In this document: positions 39,248-47,852 of the stretch, one piece after another
How the letters are laid out: every line of letters starts with the position of its first letter
Numbering within the stretch: position 1 is the first letter of the stretch
Assembly (NCBI RefSeq): GCF_008119785.1
Contig: NZ_VSFA01000053.1
Span: 1 to 47,852 of the forward strand
Length of the DNA stretch: 47,852 nucleotides
Direction: 5' to 3'
Origin: Micromonospora sp. MP36
GTDB taxonomy: Bacteria; Actinomycetota; Actinomycetes; Mycobacteriales; Micromonosporaceae
The notes under the pieces: generated by a model
What the model was told of the DNA's origin: nothing
Databases searched by the model: none
The model's input: only the letters and a program-made list of their open reading frames with translations
Made by a program: the position numbers and the translations under genes

Positions 39248-41280
39248 ATCGGGCTGGACGACAGCAGCACCAGTTCCCACTGCCGCATGGGCTGCACCGT
39301 GCGGACCTCTCCGTCGACCAGCGTGGCGGGGGCGAGTCGTCCGGTCCCGGTCACGTGCAGGGCGCCGGCCGGGCTGGGCATGCCGGCGGGTAGCCGCACC
39401 GCGAACGCGGTGGCGTCGTCCGGGCTGGCGTTGAAGACCGCGACCCGCCAGCGTTCACCGTCAGTGAGAGCGATCGGGATCAGCCACGGATGCCCGGAGA
39501 CCGCCAGGTGCTCGGGTCCGGCCCCGTCATGGTCGCCGAGCCAGTCCACGGTCTTGGCCAGTTGCGCGGCCCGCTGCTCGTTCATCGACACAGACGCTTC
39601 CATCGACCAGGGCAGGATGGCGACCCGGCCGCCGAGTTCGTTTTCGAAGAGCACCAGGCCGTGACCGACCGGATTGCCGCTGGCATCCAGCAGGACGCTG
39701 GCGGGCTGCGCGCCGGGCGCCAAGGTGCCCTGCACCAGACAGTGCAGACACGAGCCGGCACTCTGATTGACGCTGATGTCGCAGCCCTGGCGTAACCCGA
39801 AGTCGGCCCTGGTGCAGCGTTCGATGCTGAAGGGCAGGTGACCCTGGCTGATCCAACGGGCGTCGGTGAGGCCGATAAGTCTGCCGTAGCCGCGGGCCTG
39901 CAGACCGAGCGCTGCCGGACCGTCCAGCAGGACACCACCGGACAGCCAGCGATGAACATCTTCCGCGGTGGCAACGTCAACCATGGTGGCGGGCAGTGCG
40001 TTGACCCGGCCCTCACCACGCAGACTGACGGCTGTACCGGCGGCGATGAGCCACGGCGCGATACCGCCGACCGGGGCGGCCAGTGCCTCCCACCGTCCGT
40101 GTTCTCCGGCGGGCACCGCTCGATGCCGGGCGACGTGTGGCGACCACGGAATCCCCACCCCGGTGCTGCGCAAAGCGGGCGGGAAGAGGTCGGCGATCAG
40201 GTCCAGCGCCGGCCGCGCCTGGGCCAGAAACGCCGCCCGCATCGGTTCATCCGTCGGTTCATTGCCCATGAAGTCGTGCACCGAGATCGCCAGCCCGGCC
40301 GATCCCAGCACGTGCGCCAGCGCCATCTGGGCAAACATCTCGCGGAACGACTTGTTCCACCGCCCGTACGGGTAGTTCTCGATCTCCGGAAAACTACGCA
40401 CGGCGGTGGGCTGGACCGACCGGGCCGCGTCCAGCCGCACCACGGCCGCGGGCAACTGGTCCGGCGTACCGGAACTGTACGGCCAGAAGTGGGGCCGGTG
40501 CACCGGGGTGCCGTCCGGGTCGAGCGCCCCGAACCACGCGTCCCACCGCCGCCCTTCCGCGCTGTGCTCCGACAGTTGACTCGACATCAGGCCGAGGTGC
40601 CGGCCGAGCGGCACCACGATCTCGCGCCACTCGGCGATCAGCTCGACCTGCGCCTCGTCCCACATGTCCAGCCACTGCGCGCGCCACGGATGCGGCACTC
40701 CGTCGGCGGTGCACGCGGCGATCACCTCCTGGCGGGTGGCAACCCGGCCGATCCGGCGAGCGAACCGCTCCAGATGCAGCGGGCAGAAACAGCCACCCCA
40801 CCTCAGTGGTGCATGGTTGTGCAGCCGGATGTCGTCCTCCACCCACACCACCCCGACGTGTTCCTCGCTGGCATACCGCCGCAGCACCTCCCGGTAGTAC
40901 GCACGCCAGCCGGGATCCAGCGGACAGACCTGCGCCTGCGTCGCCCGCCCGTACGGATCAACCAGCGTCTGCCAGGGCTGGTCCGGTCGCAGCCGCCGAC
41001 CCCGATCGACGTGCAGCAGCGTCGCCCAGGGGTTGATGCTGATCCGGACCCCGGCTTCGGCGAGCGCGGCGCGGGCCGGGCGGGTGTGCTCACACCACCG
41101 GCGCACCTCGTCCAGGCTCGGATGCCCGTCGTTGCGCTCCTCGGCGAAGGCGAACATGCAGATCTCATCGGCGCCGGTGTCGCGGGCTATCTGGACCAGT
41201 TGCGCGGCGGTCCGCTCCGGGTCCAGTTCCGGCCGGGTCTGCACGCGAAGGATGTAGTGGGTGGGCATTCTGGTGGGCAT
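39238..41280 (-). CDS. Cytosolic GH42-like glycoside hydrolase
   Basis: 680 residues with no signal peptide. It has TIM-barrel character in the first half. GVVWVEDDIRLHN near residue 150 is like the acid/base region of GH42, and a CFCPLH metal-binding cluster follows shortly after. RSFPEIENYPYGRW near residue 298 could hold the nucleophile. The C-terminal half is beta-rich. Overall it resembles GH42/GH164-like beta-galactosidase relatives, but I cannot name the family. Two in-frame ATGs (41280, 41268) are possible. As the last gene of the operon behind the permeases, it probably cleaves the imported oligosaccharide. Confidence 0.68.
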   Translation of the reverse strand: MPTRMPTHYILRVQTRPELDPERTAAQLVQIARDTGADEICMFAFAEERNDGHPSLDEVRRWCEHTRPARAALAEAGVRISINPWATLLHVDRGRRLRPDQPWQTLVDPYGRATQAQVCPLDPGWRAYYREVLRRYASEEHVGVVWVEDDIRLHNHAPLRWGGCFCPLHLERFARRIGRVATRQEVIAACTADGVPHPWRAQWLDMWDEAQVELIAEWREIVVPLGRHLGLMSSQLSEHSAEGRRWDAWFGALDPDGTPVHRPHFWPYSSGTPDQLPAAVVRLDAARSVQPTAVRSFPEIENYPYGRWNKSFREMFAQMALAHVLGSAGLAISVHDFMGNEPTDEPMRAAFLAQARPALDLIADLFPPALRSTGVGIPWSPHVARHRAVPAGEHGRWEALAAPVGGIAPWLIAAGTAVSLRGEGRVNALPATMVDVATAEDVHRWLSGGVLLDGPAALGLQARGYGRLIGLTDARWISQGHLPFSIERCTRADFGLRQGCDISVNQSAGSCLHCLVQGTLAPGAQPASVLLDASGNPVGHGLVLFENELGGRVAILPWSMEASVSMNEQRAAQLAKTVDWLGDHDGAGPEHLAVSGHPWLIPIALTDGERWRVAVFNASPDDATAFAVRLPAGMPSPAGALHVTGTGRLAPATLVDGEVRTVQPMRQWELVLLSSSPIHG

Positions 41281-41352
41281 CCTCGGTCAGAACGGGCCCG
41301 GGCGCAGCGCGCGCCCGGTCGGGGATGGAGCAGGGCGTCCGGCTCCAGACGG

Positions 41353-42261
41353 TCAGGCTTTGATGCTTCCGGCCGACAGACCCGAGCGCCAATAGCGTTG
41401 CAGCGCAAGGAACGCGACCACGAGCGGGACCACCGAAATCAGCGAGCCGGTGATCACGATGTCGTACCAGGGCTGGTCCCGCAGCTGGCTGTTCCAGAAG
41501 TAGAGACCGAGTGTGAGCGGCCAGAGCTTGTCGTCGGCGAGCATCATCAGCGGCAGGAAGAAGTTGTTCCAGATGCCGACAAACTGGAACAGGCAGATGG
41601 TGACCAGAGCGGGAGTCATCAGCCGCAGCGCGACGGTGAAGAAGATCCGTAGCTCACCCGCGCCGTCCACCCGGGCGGCGTCAATCAGCTCGTCAGGTAC
41701 GGAGGCCGCGGCGTACACCCGGGCGAGATAGACCCCGAACGGGGTGACGACGCTCGGGATCAGCACCGACCAGTAGGTGTCGACGACGCCGGCGGCCGAG
41801 GCGAGCAGGTACAGGGGCAGGGCGAGCAGCGGTGGTGGGATCAGCACCGCGCCGATGATCACCGCGAAGACGCCCTCCCGACCCCGGAACGGATACTTCG
41901 CCAGGGCGTACCCCGCCATGGTGGCGATGAGGGTGGCGGCCAGGGCGCCGCCACCGGCGTACAGCACACTGTTGAGGATCCAGCGGGAAAAGGCGCCGTC
42001 GCTGTGCTGGAACAGCTTGGTGACGTTGTCGGCGACGTGCAGGTTCGACCCGAACCAGAAACCATTGGTGCCGAAAAGGTCGCCGCTGGACTTCGTAGCC
42101 GACACGACCAGCCACCAGACCGGCAGCAGGAAGTAACCGGCGACGGCGAGCAACAGCACCATGGTGCTCAGTTGCGCGGCGGGCGAGCCGCGGCGGCCGG
42201 ACCGGAGCGCCCGTTGCGGCCGGGACCTGTGGGGATCGGTTGCGGATTGTCTGCTGCTCAT
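41353..42261 (-). CDS. ABC sugar transporter permease, MalG type
   Basis: 302 residues with six membrane helices and the permease loop DAARVDGAGELRIFFTVALRLMTPAL, which contacts the ATPase. Its ATG overlaps the stop of the preceding permease gene (ATGA). Inner-membrane half of the sugar porter, together with the MalF-type gene. No ATPase gene is in this cluster, so a shared one such as MsiK would be needed (known for actinomycete sugar systems). Confidence 0.92.
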   Translation of the reverse strand: MSSRQSATDPHRSRPQRALRSGRRGSPAAQLSTMVLLLAVAGYFLLPVWWLVVSATKSSGDLFGTNGFWFGSNLHVADNVTKLFQHSDGAFSRWILNSVLYAGGGALAATLIATMAGYALAKYPFRGREGVFAVIIGAVLIPPPLLALPLYLLASAAGVVDTYWSVLIPSVVTPFGVYLARVYAAASVPDELIDAARVDGAGELRIFFTVALRLMTPALVTICLFQFVGIWNNFFLPLMMLADDKLWPLTLGLYFWNSQLRDQPWYDIVITGSLISVVPLVVAFLALQRYWRSGLSAGSIKA

Positions 42262-43280
42262 GTGGATCCTCGTGTGCTCAGGCGCAGGAAGCCGTACGAC
42301 AGGACGAACGTCGCGAGGGCGAGAACCACCGAGATGGCGGCGGCGAAGTTGTAGTCGTTGAGGCCGAACGCCGCCTGGTAGGAGAGCATCACCGGGGTGT
42401 AGCTGTTACTGATCGCCGAGGACATGGTCCGCAACACCATTGGCTCGCCGAACAGCTGCAGCGTGCCGATGATGGAGAACACCCCGGTCAGGGTCAGCGC
42501 CGGGCGCAGCAGGGGCAGCTTGATGTGCCAGGCGATCCGGAAGCCGGAGCAACCGTCGACCTCCGCCGCCTCGAACAGCTCCCGAGGGATGGACCGCAGT
42601 GCCGTGTAGAGGATCAGCATGTTGTATCCCGCCCAGGACCAGGTCACGATGTTGCCGATCGACAACAGGATCGTGTCGGCGGACAGGAAGTCGACCTCGA
42701 CGCCGGCCCTTCCGCCGAGATCGACCAGCGGGCTGATCCCGGGCACGTAGAGGAAGGACCACAGGACCGCCGCGATCACACCCGGGATCGCGAACGGCAG
42801 GAAGTACGCCAGGCGGAAGAACCGGCCGAGCCGCACGACCTGGGAGTCCAGCAGCAGCGCGAGCAGCAGGGCCAGTCCGAGCATCACCGGCACCTGGACC
42901 AGGCCGAACACGACCACCCGACCCACGCTGGTGAGGAACGAGTTGTCGGCGAACACCCGCGTGTAGTTGTCCAGGCCGGCGAACACGGTCTCGGGTGGGC
43001 CCAGGCCGAGGCCGGAGCGCCGCACCCGGAACAGGCTCTGATACACGGCGTACCCGATAGGGATCACGAACACGGCGACGAACAGCATGGCGAACGGCGC
43101 GAGCAGCAGACCGGCGGACCGGTTGCGCCGGCTGGCGAGCTTGCTGCGAGCGGGCCGGCGGCCGGCCGGCCGCCGGCCGGCATCGCCCGCGGTGTTGGTG
43201 GGCCGGGACCGGCCGTCACCCCCGGACGGTGCCGGAGGGGACACGACCGGTCCCGGCGTGGGCTTGAGGTGGCCGGTCAT
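42258..43280 (-). CDS. ABC sugar transporter permease, MalF type
   Basis: 340 residues. A 45-residue Pro/Arg-rich cytosolic N-terminus precedes six helices, and the EAA loop is EAAEVDGCSGFRIAWHIKLPLLRPAL. ATG 43280 overlaps the stop of the solute-binding protein gene, which sets the start. A stretch of CCGGCCGGC repeats near 43150-43190 encodes the Arg/Pro-rich tail. Pairs with the MalG-type permease. Confidence 0.92.
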   Translation of the reverse strand: MTGHLKPTPGPVVSPPAPSGGDGRSRPTNTAGDAGRRPAGRRPARSKLASRRNRSAGLLLAPFAMLFVAVFVIPIGYAVYQSLFRVRRSGLGLGPPETVFAGLDNYTRVFADNSFLTSVGRVVVFGLVQVPVMLGLALLLALLLDSQVVRLGRFFRLAYFLPFAIPGVIAAVLWSFLYVPGISPLVDLGGRAGVEVDFLSADTILLSIGNIVTWSWAGYNMLILYTALRSIPRELFEAAEVDGCSGFRIAWHIKLPLLRPALTLTGVFSIIGTLQLFGEPMVLRTMSSAISNSYTPVMLSYQAAFGLNDYNFAAAISVVLALATFVLSYGFLRLSTRGST

Positions 43281-44575
43281 CCGTTGACCTTCAGGCCCTT
43301 CGACTTCATCGCCGCCAGAGTCTTGTCCTGCGTGACGTCCAACGCGCCGGACAGTGTGTTCTTGCCGGCGTACGCGTTGCCGAACTCCTCCCCCATGTCG
43401 GCACCCATCTGCGAGTGTGTGGGGCCCCACTGCCAGTTCGTGTCGGTGTTTTCCGCCGCCTCGGCGAACACCGTGAAGATGTTCTGCCCGCCGTAGTAGT
43501 CGACCCCCGTGTTCACCTCAGGCAGTTCGAGGCCGGCGGTGGCGGCCGGGTAGATACCGGTCACCTTGATCAGGTTCTTCAGGCTGTCGGGGTTGGTGCT
43601 CATCCAGGTCGCGAACTCGACCGCTGCCTTCTTGTTCTTGCACCCCTTCAGCACGGCCGTGCTGGATCCGCCCTCGTTGCCGAACTTCTTGTCGCCCGCC
43701 GCCCACTGCGGCATCGGCGCGACGGCGAACTTGCCCTTGGCTCCTGGCGCGTTCTCCGCGATCAGCGGGTGCAGCCACACCGCGCCGATCGCGGTGGCGA
43801 CGGTGCCGGACTGCAGCGAACTCCACCAAGCGGCACCCTGATCAGTGGTGTTCACCAGCTTCTTGTCAATGAGGCCCTGCCAGTAGTCGGCGACCTGCTT
43901 GGTCTGCGGCCCGTTGATGGTGACCTTCCACGCGTCACCCTCGGTGCCGAACCACTTGGCACCGTTCTGCCAGGCCAGGCCAGTGAAATCCGTGGCCCGC
44001 AGGTTCACGATGTACGCCTTCGGGTCGGCTTGGTGCAACTTTTCGGCCGCCTTGGCGTACTCCTCCCAGGTCGTCGGCACGGCGATGCCGTACTTCTCGA
44101 AGACGTCCTTGCGGTAGTACATGGCCGTCGGGCCCGTGTCGACCGGGATGCCGTACGTTCTACCGGCAACACTGACCTGGTTCCACGTCCATCCGACGAA
44201 CTGGCCCTTGGCGCCGCTGGCCTCCTCGGTGACGTCCTCCAACGCGCCCTCGAGCAGGAAGGTGGGCACCGACTCGAAGCCGACCTGCGCCAGGCAGGGG
44301 GCGTTGCCGGCCTTCACCGCCGAGAACATCTTGTCGTACCCGCCCGAGCCGCCGGAGGGCAGCTTGTTGAACGTGACCTGGATGTCCTTGTGGTTGGCGT
44401 TGAACAGCTCGACCGACTTGTCGTAGCCGGGTGCCCAGCCCCAGAACTCCAGCTTGGCGGGGCCGCCGGACTTGCCGTCGTCGGTGCCACCGCACGCTGT
44501 CATGGTCAACGGCAGCATCAGCAGAGCCGCGACCGCTTTCCCGATCGCGCGCCACTGACGCGATGTCGTCTCCAT
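43277..44575 (-). CDS. Extracellular sugar-binding lipoprotein (family 1)
   Basis: 432 residues. Signal peptide with lipobox LTMTAC (Cys28), then a family 1 solute-binding fold: LEFWGWAPGYDKSVELFNANHKDI, GIPVDTGPTAMYYRKDVFEKYG, and an aromatic-rich sugar site (AVWLHPLIAENA, NWQWGPTH). It delivers an oligosaccharide to the permeases. It is separated by 36 bases from the upstream secreted enzyme, so both are in one transcript. The ligand cannot be told from the sequence. Confidence 0.93.
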   Translation of the reverse strand: METTSRQWRAIGKAVAALLMLPLTMTACGGTDDGKSGGPAKLEFWGWAPGYDKSVELFNANHKDIQVTFNKLPSGGSGGYDKMFSAVKAGNAPCLAQVGFESVPTFLLEGALEDVTEEASGAKGQFVGWTWNQVSVAGRTYGIPVDTGPTAMYYRKDVFEKYGIAVPTTWEEYAKAAEKLHQADPKAYIVNLRATDFTGLAWQNGAKWFGTEGDAWKVTINGPQTKQVADYWQGLIDKKLVNTTDQGAAWWSSLQSGTVATAIGAVWLHPLIAENAPGAKGKFAVAPMPQWAAGDKKFGNEGGSSTAVLKGCKNKKAAVEFATWMSTNPDSLKNLIKVTGIYPAATAGLELPEVNTGVDYYGGQNIFTVFAEAAENTDTNWQWGPTHSQMGADMGEEFGNAYAGKNTLSGALDVTQDKTLAAMKSKGLKVNG

Positions 44576-44611
44576 TGCTGTTATCTCCTCCTATGTATGG
44601 GTGCCGTGGGG

Positions 44612-47600
44612 TCAGCCCAGCGGCTCAAGCACCTGAACCTCGGCCAGTGACAGGGGGGTGTTGTTGGTGGAGGTGAGTTGCACCCGCACGTAGCGGCCGG
44701 ACGCGCCCACGTCGATCCGGCTTGGCGAGCCGGCGGTTCCGGTGTGGCGGAAGGCGTGCACGCCCGGCTGTTGCAGGGTCGTCTCCAGTGAGCCGCTGGT
44801 GAATGGGGACTCCGACACCAGGACGTAGAAGTCGGTTAGCCGAGCGGCGCAGCAGTCGGTGCGGTTCCACACCGCGACCTCCCCGATGCTCCGGGAACTG
44901 CCCAGATCCACCTCCCACCACGGCTGGCTCTGATAATCGGTGTGGGTCACCGAGCCGCTGCCCCACGCCCCGTCGGTGTTGCCGTCGACGGCGCGGGAAG
45001 ACACTCCCTCGTAGGCGGTGGTGGACTGCTGCGTGGGCTTGCCCAGGGCAAAGTTCTCCCGCGGCACCGTCAGCGAGACCTGAACCGGCGCCACCGGTTT
45101 TCCGGTCACCTGAGCGGAGGCCGTGAGCACGACCTGGCCGGCCGCGATGTCGGATCGGACGTTGACCTTGAACGAGCGAACCACCGCTTCGCCGGGCTTG
45201 AGGTCGGAAAACTCCGCCGTGTCCGGATCCACCCGCACCTTGTCCGGCCCGGCCAGCGACAGCACACCCGACAACGGATGGGGGCCGTCGTTGCGCACGG
45301 AGACCGACACGTCGACCGACTCCCCACGGACGACCACGTCGCGGTCGGCGTTGACGGTGAGGACGACCTGCGGCGGCACCGGGACGGGGGCGACCGTAAG
45401 CGGGTAGGTGATCGACGCGTCCGGAATGGTCCCGCCGTTGCGGGCCGTGATGGTGAACTCCGTGCCACCCAGGCGAGTAGGGATGCCGGTGATAGCGCCG
45501 GTGTCCTTTTTCAGGGTCAGCCCGTCCGGCAGCGCCCCCGAGGTGATCTCGTAGCGGATCGTCTTAGGAGTGCTGGAGGTCGCCTTGAACTCGTACAGCT
45601 TGCCGATCTGGGCGGTCGGCGGCGCCGGAGTAGCGAAACCGGGGGTGGGGGCCTTGGCCGCCTGCGGCTCGCCGACGGGCTTGCCGGCCGCGTCCAACTG
45701 CTGCAACGACCACTCCTGGCCGGGCGTGACCTCCTCCAGATGCCAGTACGTGTCGGCGTCGACCATCACCTTCTTCTGTTCGGCCGTGAAGGCGCCGCTG
45801 GTCCGCGCGGACTCCCACATCCTGACCATCTCGAGGACCGTGGCCGTGTTGGACCCCGAGGCCAGGTTCGACACGTTGGTCTGGAACCCGATGCCGGCGT
45901 CGAGCGCGGCGGCGTGGGCCATGGTCGACTCGATGCTCAGCTGACTAGCGTTTCCGTTCAGCCGCAGCCAGCCCATCATCGGGGGCATGAAGTTGGCCCG
46001 GTAGAAGACGTTGTTCTTGACGACCTGACCGTAGGAGGTGGAGCCGATCTCGCCCCAGCTGACCCGGGACTGCGCATCCCAGGTGTTGGACGACAGGCGG
46101 CTGGCTTCGGTGATGAACCCGTCCTTGGCGTCCAGTTGCCGGTAGACGCCGTTGACCAGACGCGCGAAGCCGTGCGGGCCCCAGCCGCTCTCAGATGCCG
46201 ACTCCAAGCCGTCGTAGGACATCGACGTGATGCCGGTGGTGTTGAAGGCGGTGGCGAGCCGGGTGGCGATCTCGTCGATGATCGGCAGGTCGCCGGTTCC
46301 CCCGCCGTACTGGTTCACGATGACCTGGGCGGCGCTGGTGCCGGCCGGGTAGGACTTGGCGGCGGATCCCCACTCCGCCCGCTTCAGGCCGCTGACCTCC
46401 CACTCGGTGTCGCTGACCTTGGTCACCGCGCCGTAGGTGATGAACTCGTCCCCGATCCGCAGCCGCTTGCCGTAGCCGGCGCCGCCTCCCAGCGGGCGCT
46501 CGGCGTCCACGTACAGCTTGGTGTCGTCCTGACCGAGCGGGCGGGTCAGCTTGACGCTGACCCCCACCGCCAGCCGCTTGTCGGCCGGAGCTGGCTGCAC
46601 GTAGGGATCGTGGGCGTCGATGAAGTCGGACAGTGTGTGCACCCCCACCTCGACCCCCTCGGCGGCGGCTTTGGCCACCAACTTGGTCGCGGCCTCGTCC
46701 GACCCGCCGAACGAGCTGTTGAACTGGTAGTGGCCGTGCGACTTCCACGGACCATTCCCACCGAGCGCGTAGACGGTCCCCAGCCCGGCCTGCTTGGCGA
46801 ACGTGACGGCGGCGTCGAAGTTGCCGGTGTTGAGGTCGTTGAGCACGAGGAACGACTGCGAGGAGTCCTGAGTGGCCTTTTGCCACTGCCCGTTGATGGT
46901 CGGATAGGGCAGGCCCTGGCCCTGCGCGATCTCGCTGAGCACACTGAGCGCGAGATCCGGCGCACTGCCGAACAGCGCGACCTTCGACCCGACAATCCGG
47001 CCCTCCGGCCCCGCCAGCGGGCCGACCGGAATCTCGAATCCGGTGTCACGCTGCCGCGTCCGGGCCCTGCTGTAGTCATAGGTGTAGGCGCGCAGGATGC
47101 TGCCCCACGTGGTCTTCTCCGCCGCGCTGTATTCCACGTGCGGAGCCACCTGCAGGCTGTAGGGGTTGCTGTTGATGTCCGGGCCGAACCCGTAGGCGAG
47201 GTATTCGTTCGGCCAGGACCCCACGGTCTTGTCGTTGAGCGGGCGCAGCCCGAACGCGAAATTGTTGTTGCGGACCACGCCGACGCTCTCACCCACGGTC
47301 TGGGTGACCTTCGTCGGCACCGGCCCCCACAGCAGCGTCTGCACGTCCGCGCCCGGCGCGGGGTCCAACCCGACCACCTCAAGCGTCGAGTACGTCGGGT
47401 AGTTGACGACCTTCACCTTGACTGTTGCCTTGTCGGTGCGGAACGTCAGCACCTTGTCCCGCGGCGAGAACTCCACGTCGGTCGGCACCGCCTGCTGCCC
47501 GTCGGCCACCACGCTGACCAGCGGCACCGACTTACCCGCCGCCACATAGTCAAACCCGGACCGCACATCCACCAGGCTGGTCACCCGGCCTGTCTCACTC

Positions 47601-47734
47601 AGCCCCACCGACAGGAAACCCGCACCGATCTCCAGCGACGGCCCCGCCTGAGCAACGGGCGGCGCCAGCATCACCGCCGCGGCACCAGCAACCGCGGCCA
47701 TGGCAAGCGCTGCCACACGTCTGAACCTGATCAC
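44612..47734 (-). CDS. Secreted putative glycan-active enzyme, long paralogue
   Basis: 1040 residues from GTG 47734 (GGAG five bases upstream; same start context as the short paralogue). The signal peptide ends at VAQAG. Residues about 30-690 match the protein at 33283-35325 closely, including NGPWKSHGHYQFNSSFGG, GVEVGVHTLSDF and MSYDGLESA near residue 507. Extra domains follow: an Ig-like (He_PIG-type) domain about 708-778, an NPCBM-associated (NEW3) domain about 781-890, and an F5/8 type C (CBM32-like) domain about 891-1035. The F5/8C domain implies binding to a galactose- or amino-sugar-type glycan. First gene of the transport operon. Enzymatic class unproven. Confidence 0.78.
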   Translation of the reverse strand: MIRFRRVAALAMAAVAGAAAVMLAPPVAQAGPSLEIGAGFLSVGLSETGRVTSLVDVRSGFDYVAAGKSVPLVSVVADGQQAVPTDVEFSPRDKVLTFRTDKATVKVKVVNYPTYSTLEVVGLDPAPGADVQTLLWGPVPTKVTQTVGESVGVVRNNNFAFGLRPLNDKTVGSWPNEYLAYGFGPDINSNPYSLQVAPHVEYSAAEKTTWGSILRAYTYDYSRARTRQRDTGFEIPVGPLAGPEGRIVGSKVALFGSAPDLALSVLSEIAQGQGLPYPTINGQWQKATQDSSQSFLVLNDLNTGNFDAAVTFAKQAGLGTVYALGGNGPWKSHGHYQFNSSFGGSDEAATKLVAKAAAEGVEVGVHTLSDFIDAHDPYVQPAPADKRLAVGVSVKLTRPLGQDDTKLYVDAERPLGGGAGYGKRLRIGDEFITYGAVTKVSDTEWEVSGLKRAEWGSAAKSYPAGTSAAQVIVNQYGGGTGDLPIIDEIATRLATAFNTTGITSMSYDGLESASESGWGPHGFARLVNGVYRQLDAKDGFITEASRLSSNTWDAQSRVSWGEIGSTSYGQVVKNNVFYRANFMPPMMGWLRLNGNASQLSIESTMAHAAALDAGIGFQTNVSNLASGSNTATVLEMVRMWESARTSGAFTAEQKKVMVDADTYWHLEEVTPGQEWSLQQLDAAGKPVGEPQAAKAPTPGFATPAPPTAQIGKLYEFKATSSTPKTIRYEITSGALPDGLTLKKDTGAITGIPTRLGGTEFTITARNGGTIPDASITYPLTVAPVPVPPQVVLTVNADRDVVVRGESVDVSVSVRNDGPHPLSGVLSLAGPDKVRVDPDTAEFSDLKPGEAVVRSFKVNVRSDIAAGQVVLTASAQVTGKPVAPVQVSLTVPRENFALGKPTQQSTTAYEGVSSRAVDGNTDGAWGSGSVTHTDYQSQPWWEVDLGSSRSIGEVAVWNRTDCCAARLTDFYVLVSESPFTSGSLETTLQQPGVHAFRHTGTAGSPSRIDVGASGRYVRVQLTSTNNTPLSLAEVQVLEPLG

Positions 47735-47818
47735 CTGCACTCCAATCCTCGCCGTACCAGCGCCAACCAGCAGTCCGGCTGGCCTGCACGCCGCTTGAGG
47801 GGATCCGGGTCGAAGAGA

Positions 47819-47847
47819 GTGTCATCGACATCGTCGATTTACGTCAA
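47819..47847 (-). promoter_or_regulatory. Promoter and operator of the transport operon
   Basis: On the minus strand TTGACG (47842-47847), a 17-bp spacer and TGACAC (47819-47824). Within the spacer lies the inverted repeat ATCGAC-N3-GTCGAT (47824-47838), an operator candidate. It resembles the LacI-site core but does not match it fully. It lies about 85-115 bases upstream of the start at 47734. Confidence 0.5.
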
Positions 47848-47852
47848 CACTC

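Noticed and set aside
1..47852. tRNA or rRNA genes
   Set aside because: No stretch showed a recognisable tRNA T-loop with CCA-adjacent acceptor pairing or rRNA signature.

Overview
The window is high-GC DNA with strong third-position GC bias, many GTG and TTG starts, four-base stop/start overlaps, and promoter-like TANNNT boxes 12-14 bases before start codons. F420-dependent enzyme families, an actinobacterial LAL regulator, a MerR/YnfA metal operon and a MalFG-type sugar porter without its own ATPase point to an actinomycete, most likely Micromonosporaceae (inference; no rRNA or other phylogenetic marker apart from a divergent EF-Tu).

1-12 kb is a mixed chromosomal stretch. It holds a fluoroacetate-dehalogenase-like hydrolase, a polysaccharide-deacetylase-like lipoprotein, two related lipoproteins, a LuxR-family LAL regulator, and a LysR gene divergent from a beta-hydroxyacid-dehydrogenase/RidA pair whose ridA is frameshifted. 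Two F420-type oxidoreductases, a lipoprotein and a small membrane protein follow. 11.7-13.2 kb carries a divergent EF-Tu paralogue behind a 30-codon leader ORF and hairpins arranged like an attenuator. Its residues differ at two positions where E. coli EF-Tu changes give kirromycin or pulvomycin resistance. 13.3-14.7 kb is a compact MerR-controlled operon (CC-motif protein, merR, MerT-like protein, ynfA) behind a MerR-type promoter.

14.8-17.3 kb is a mobile-element scar. It has an IS607-type element with internal deletions in both tnpA and tnpB, the tail of a UBP zinc-finger gene, and an apparently complete IS200/IS605 element (Y1 TnpA divergent from TnpB) with recognisable end hairpins. 17.5-24 kb holds regulator/target pairs (MFS with LysR, SDR with TetR, DoxX-like proteins with TetR) and a stranded NRPS condensation-domain fragment.

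24.3-31.4 kb is a three-gene operon on the minus strand. It is led by a 1903-residue secreted ThuA/sugar-dehydrogenase/PKD/CBM protein, followed by a His-motif membrane protein and a frameshifted CopC/YtkA-like protein. A ROK repressor with an operator over its own -10 lies behind it.

33.3-47.8 kb reads as a carbohydrate-utilisation locus. Two secreted paralogous proteins of a family I do not recognise (probable glycan-active enzymes) bracket it. A minus-strand operon encodes the larger paralogue, a solute-binding lipoprotein, two permeases and a cytosolic GH42-like hydrolase. A convergent plus-strand operon encodes a mannose-6-phosphate-isomerase-like fusion, a ROK sugar kinase and a LacI regulator. 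Two LacI-consensus operators lie between the smaller paralogue and the isomerase gene. Inferred flow: extracellular depolymerisation, ABC import, cytosolic hydrolysis, phosphorylation and isomerisation, all under LacI control. The glycan itself cannot be read from the sequence.

Four genes look broken by single-base shifts (near 2985, 9120, 15585 and 24462). These may be real decay or assembly errors.
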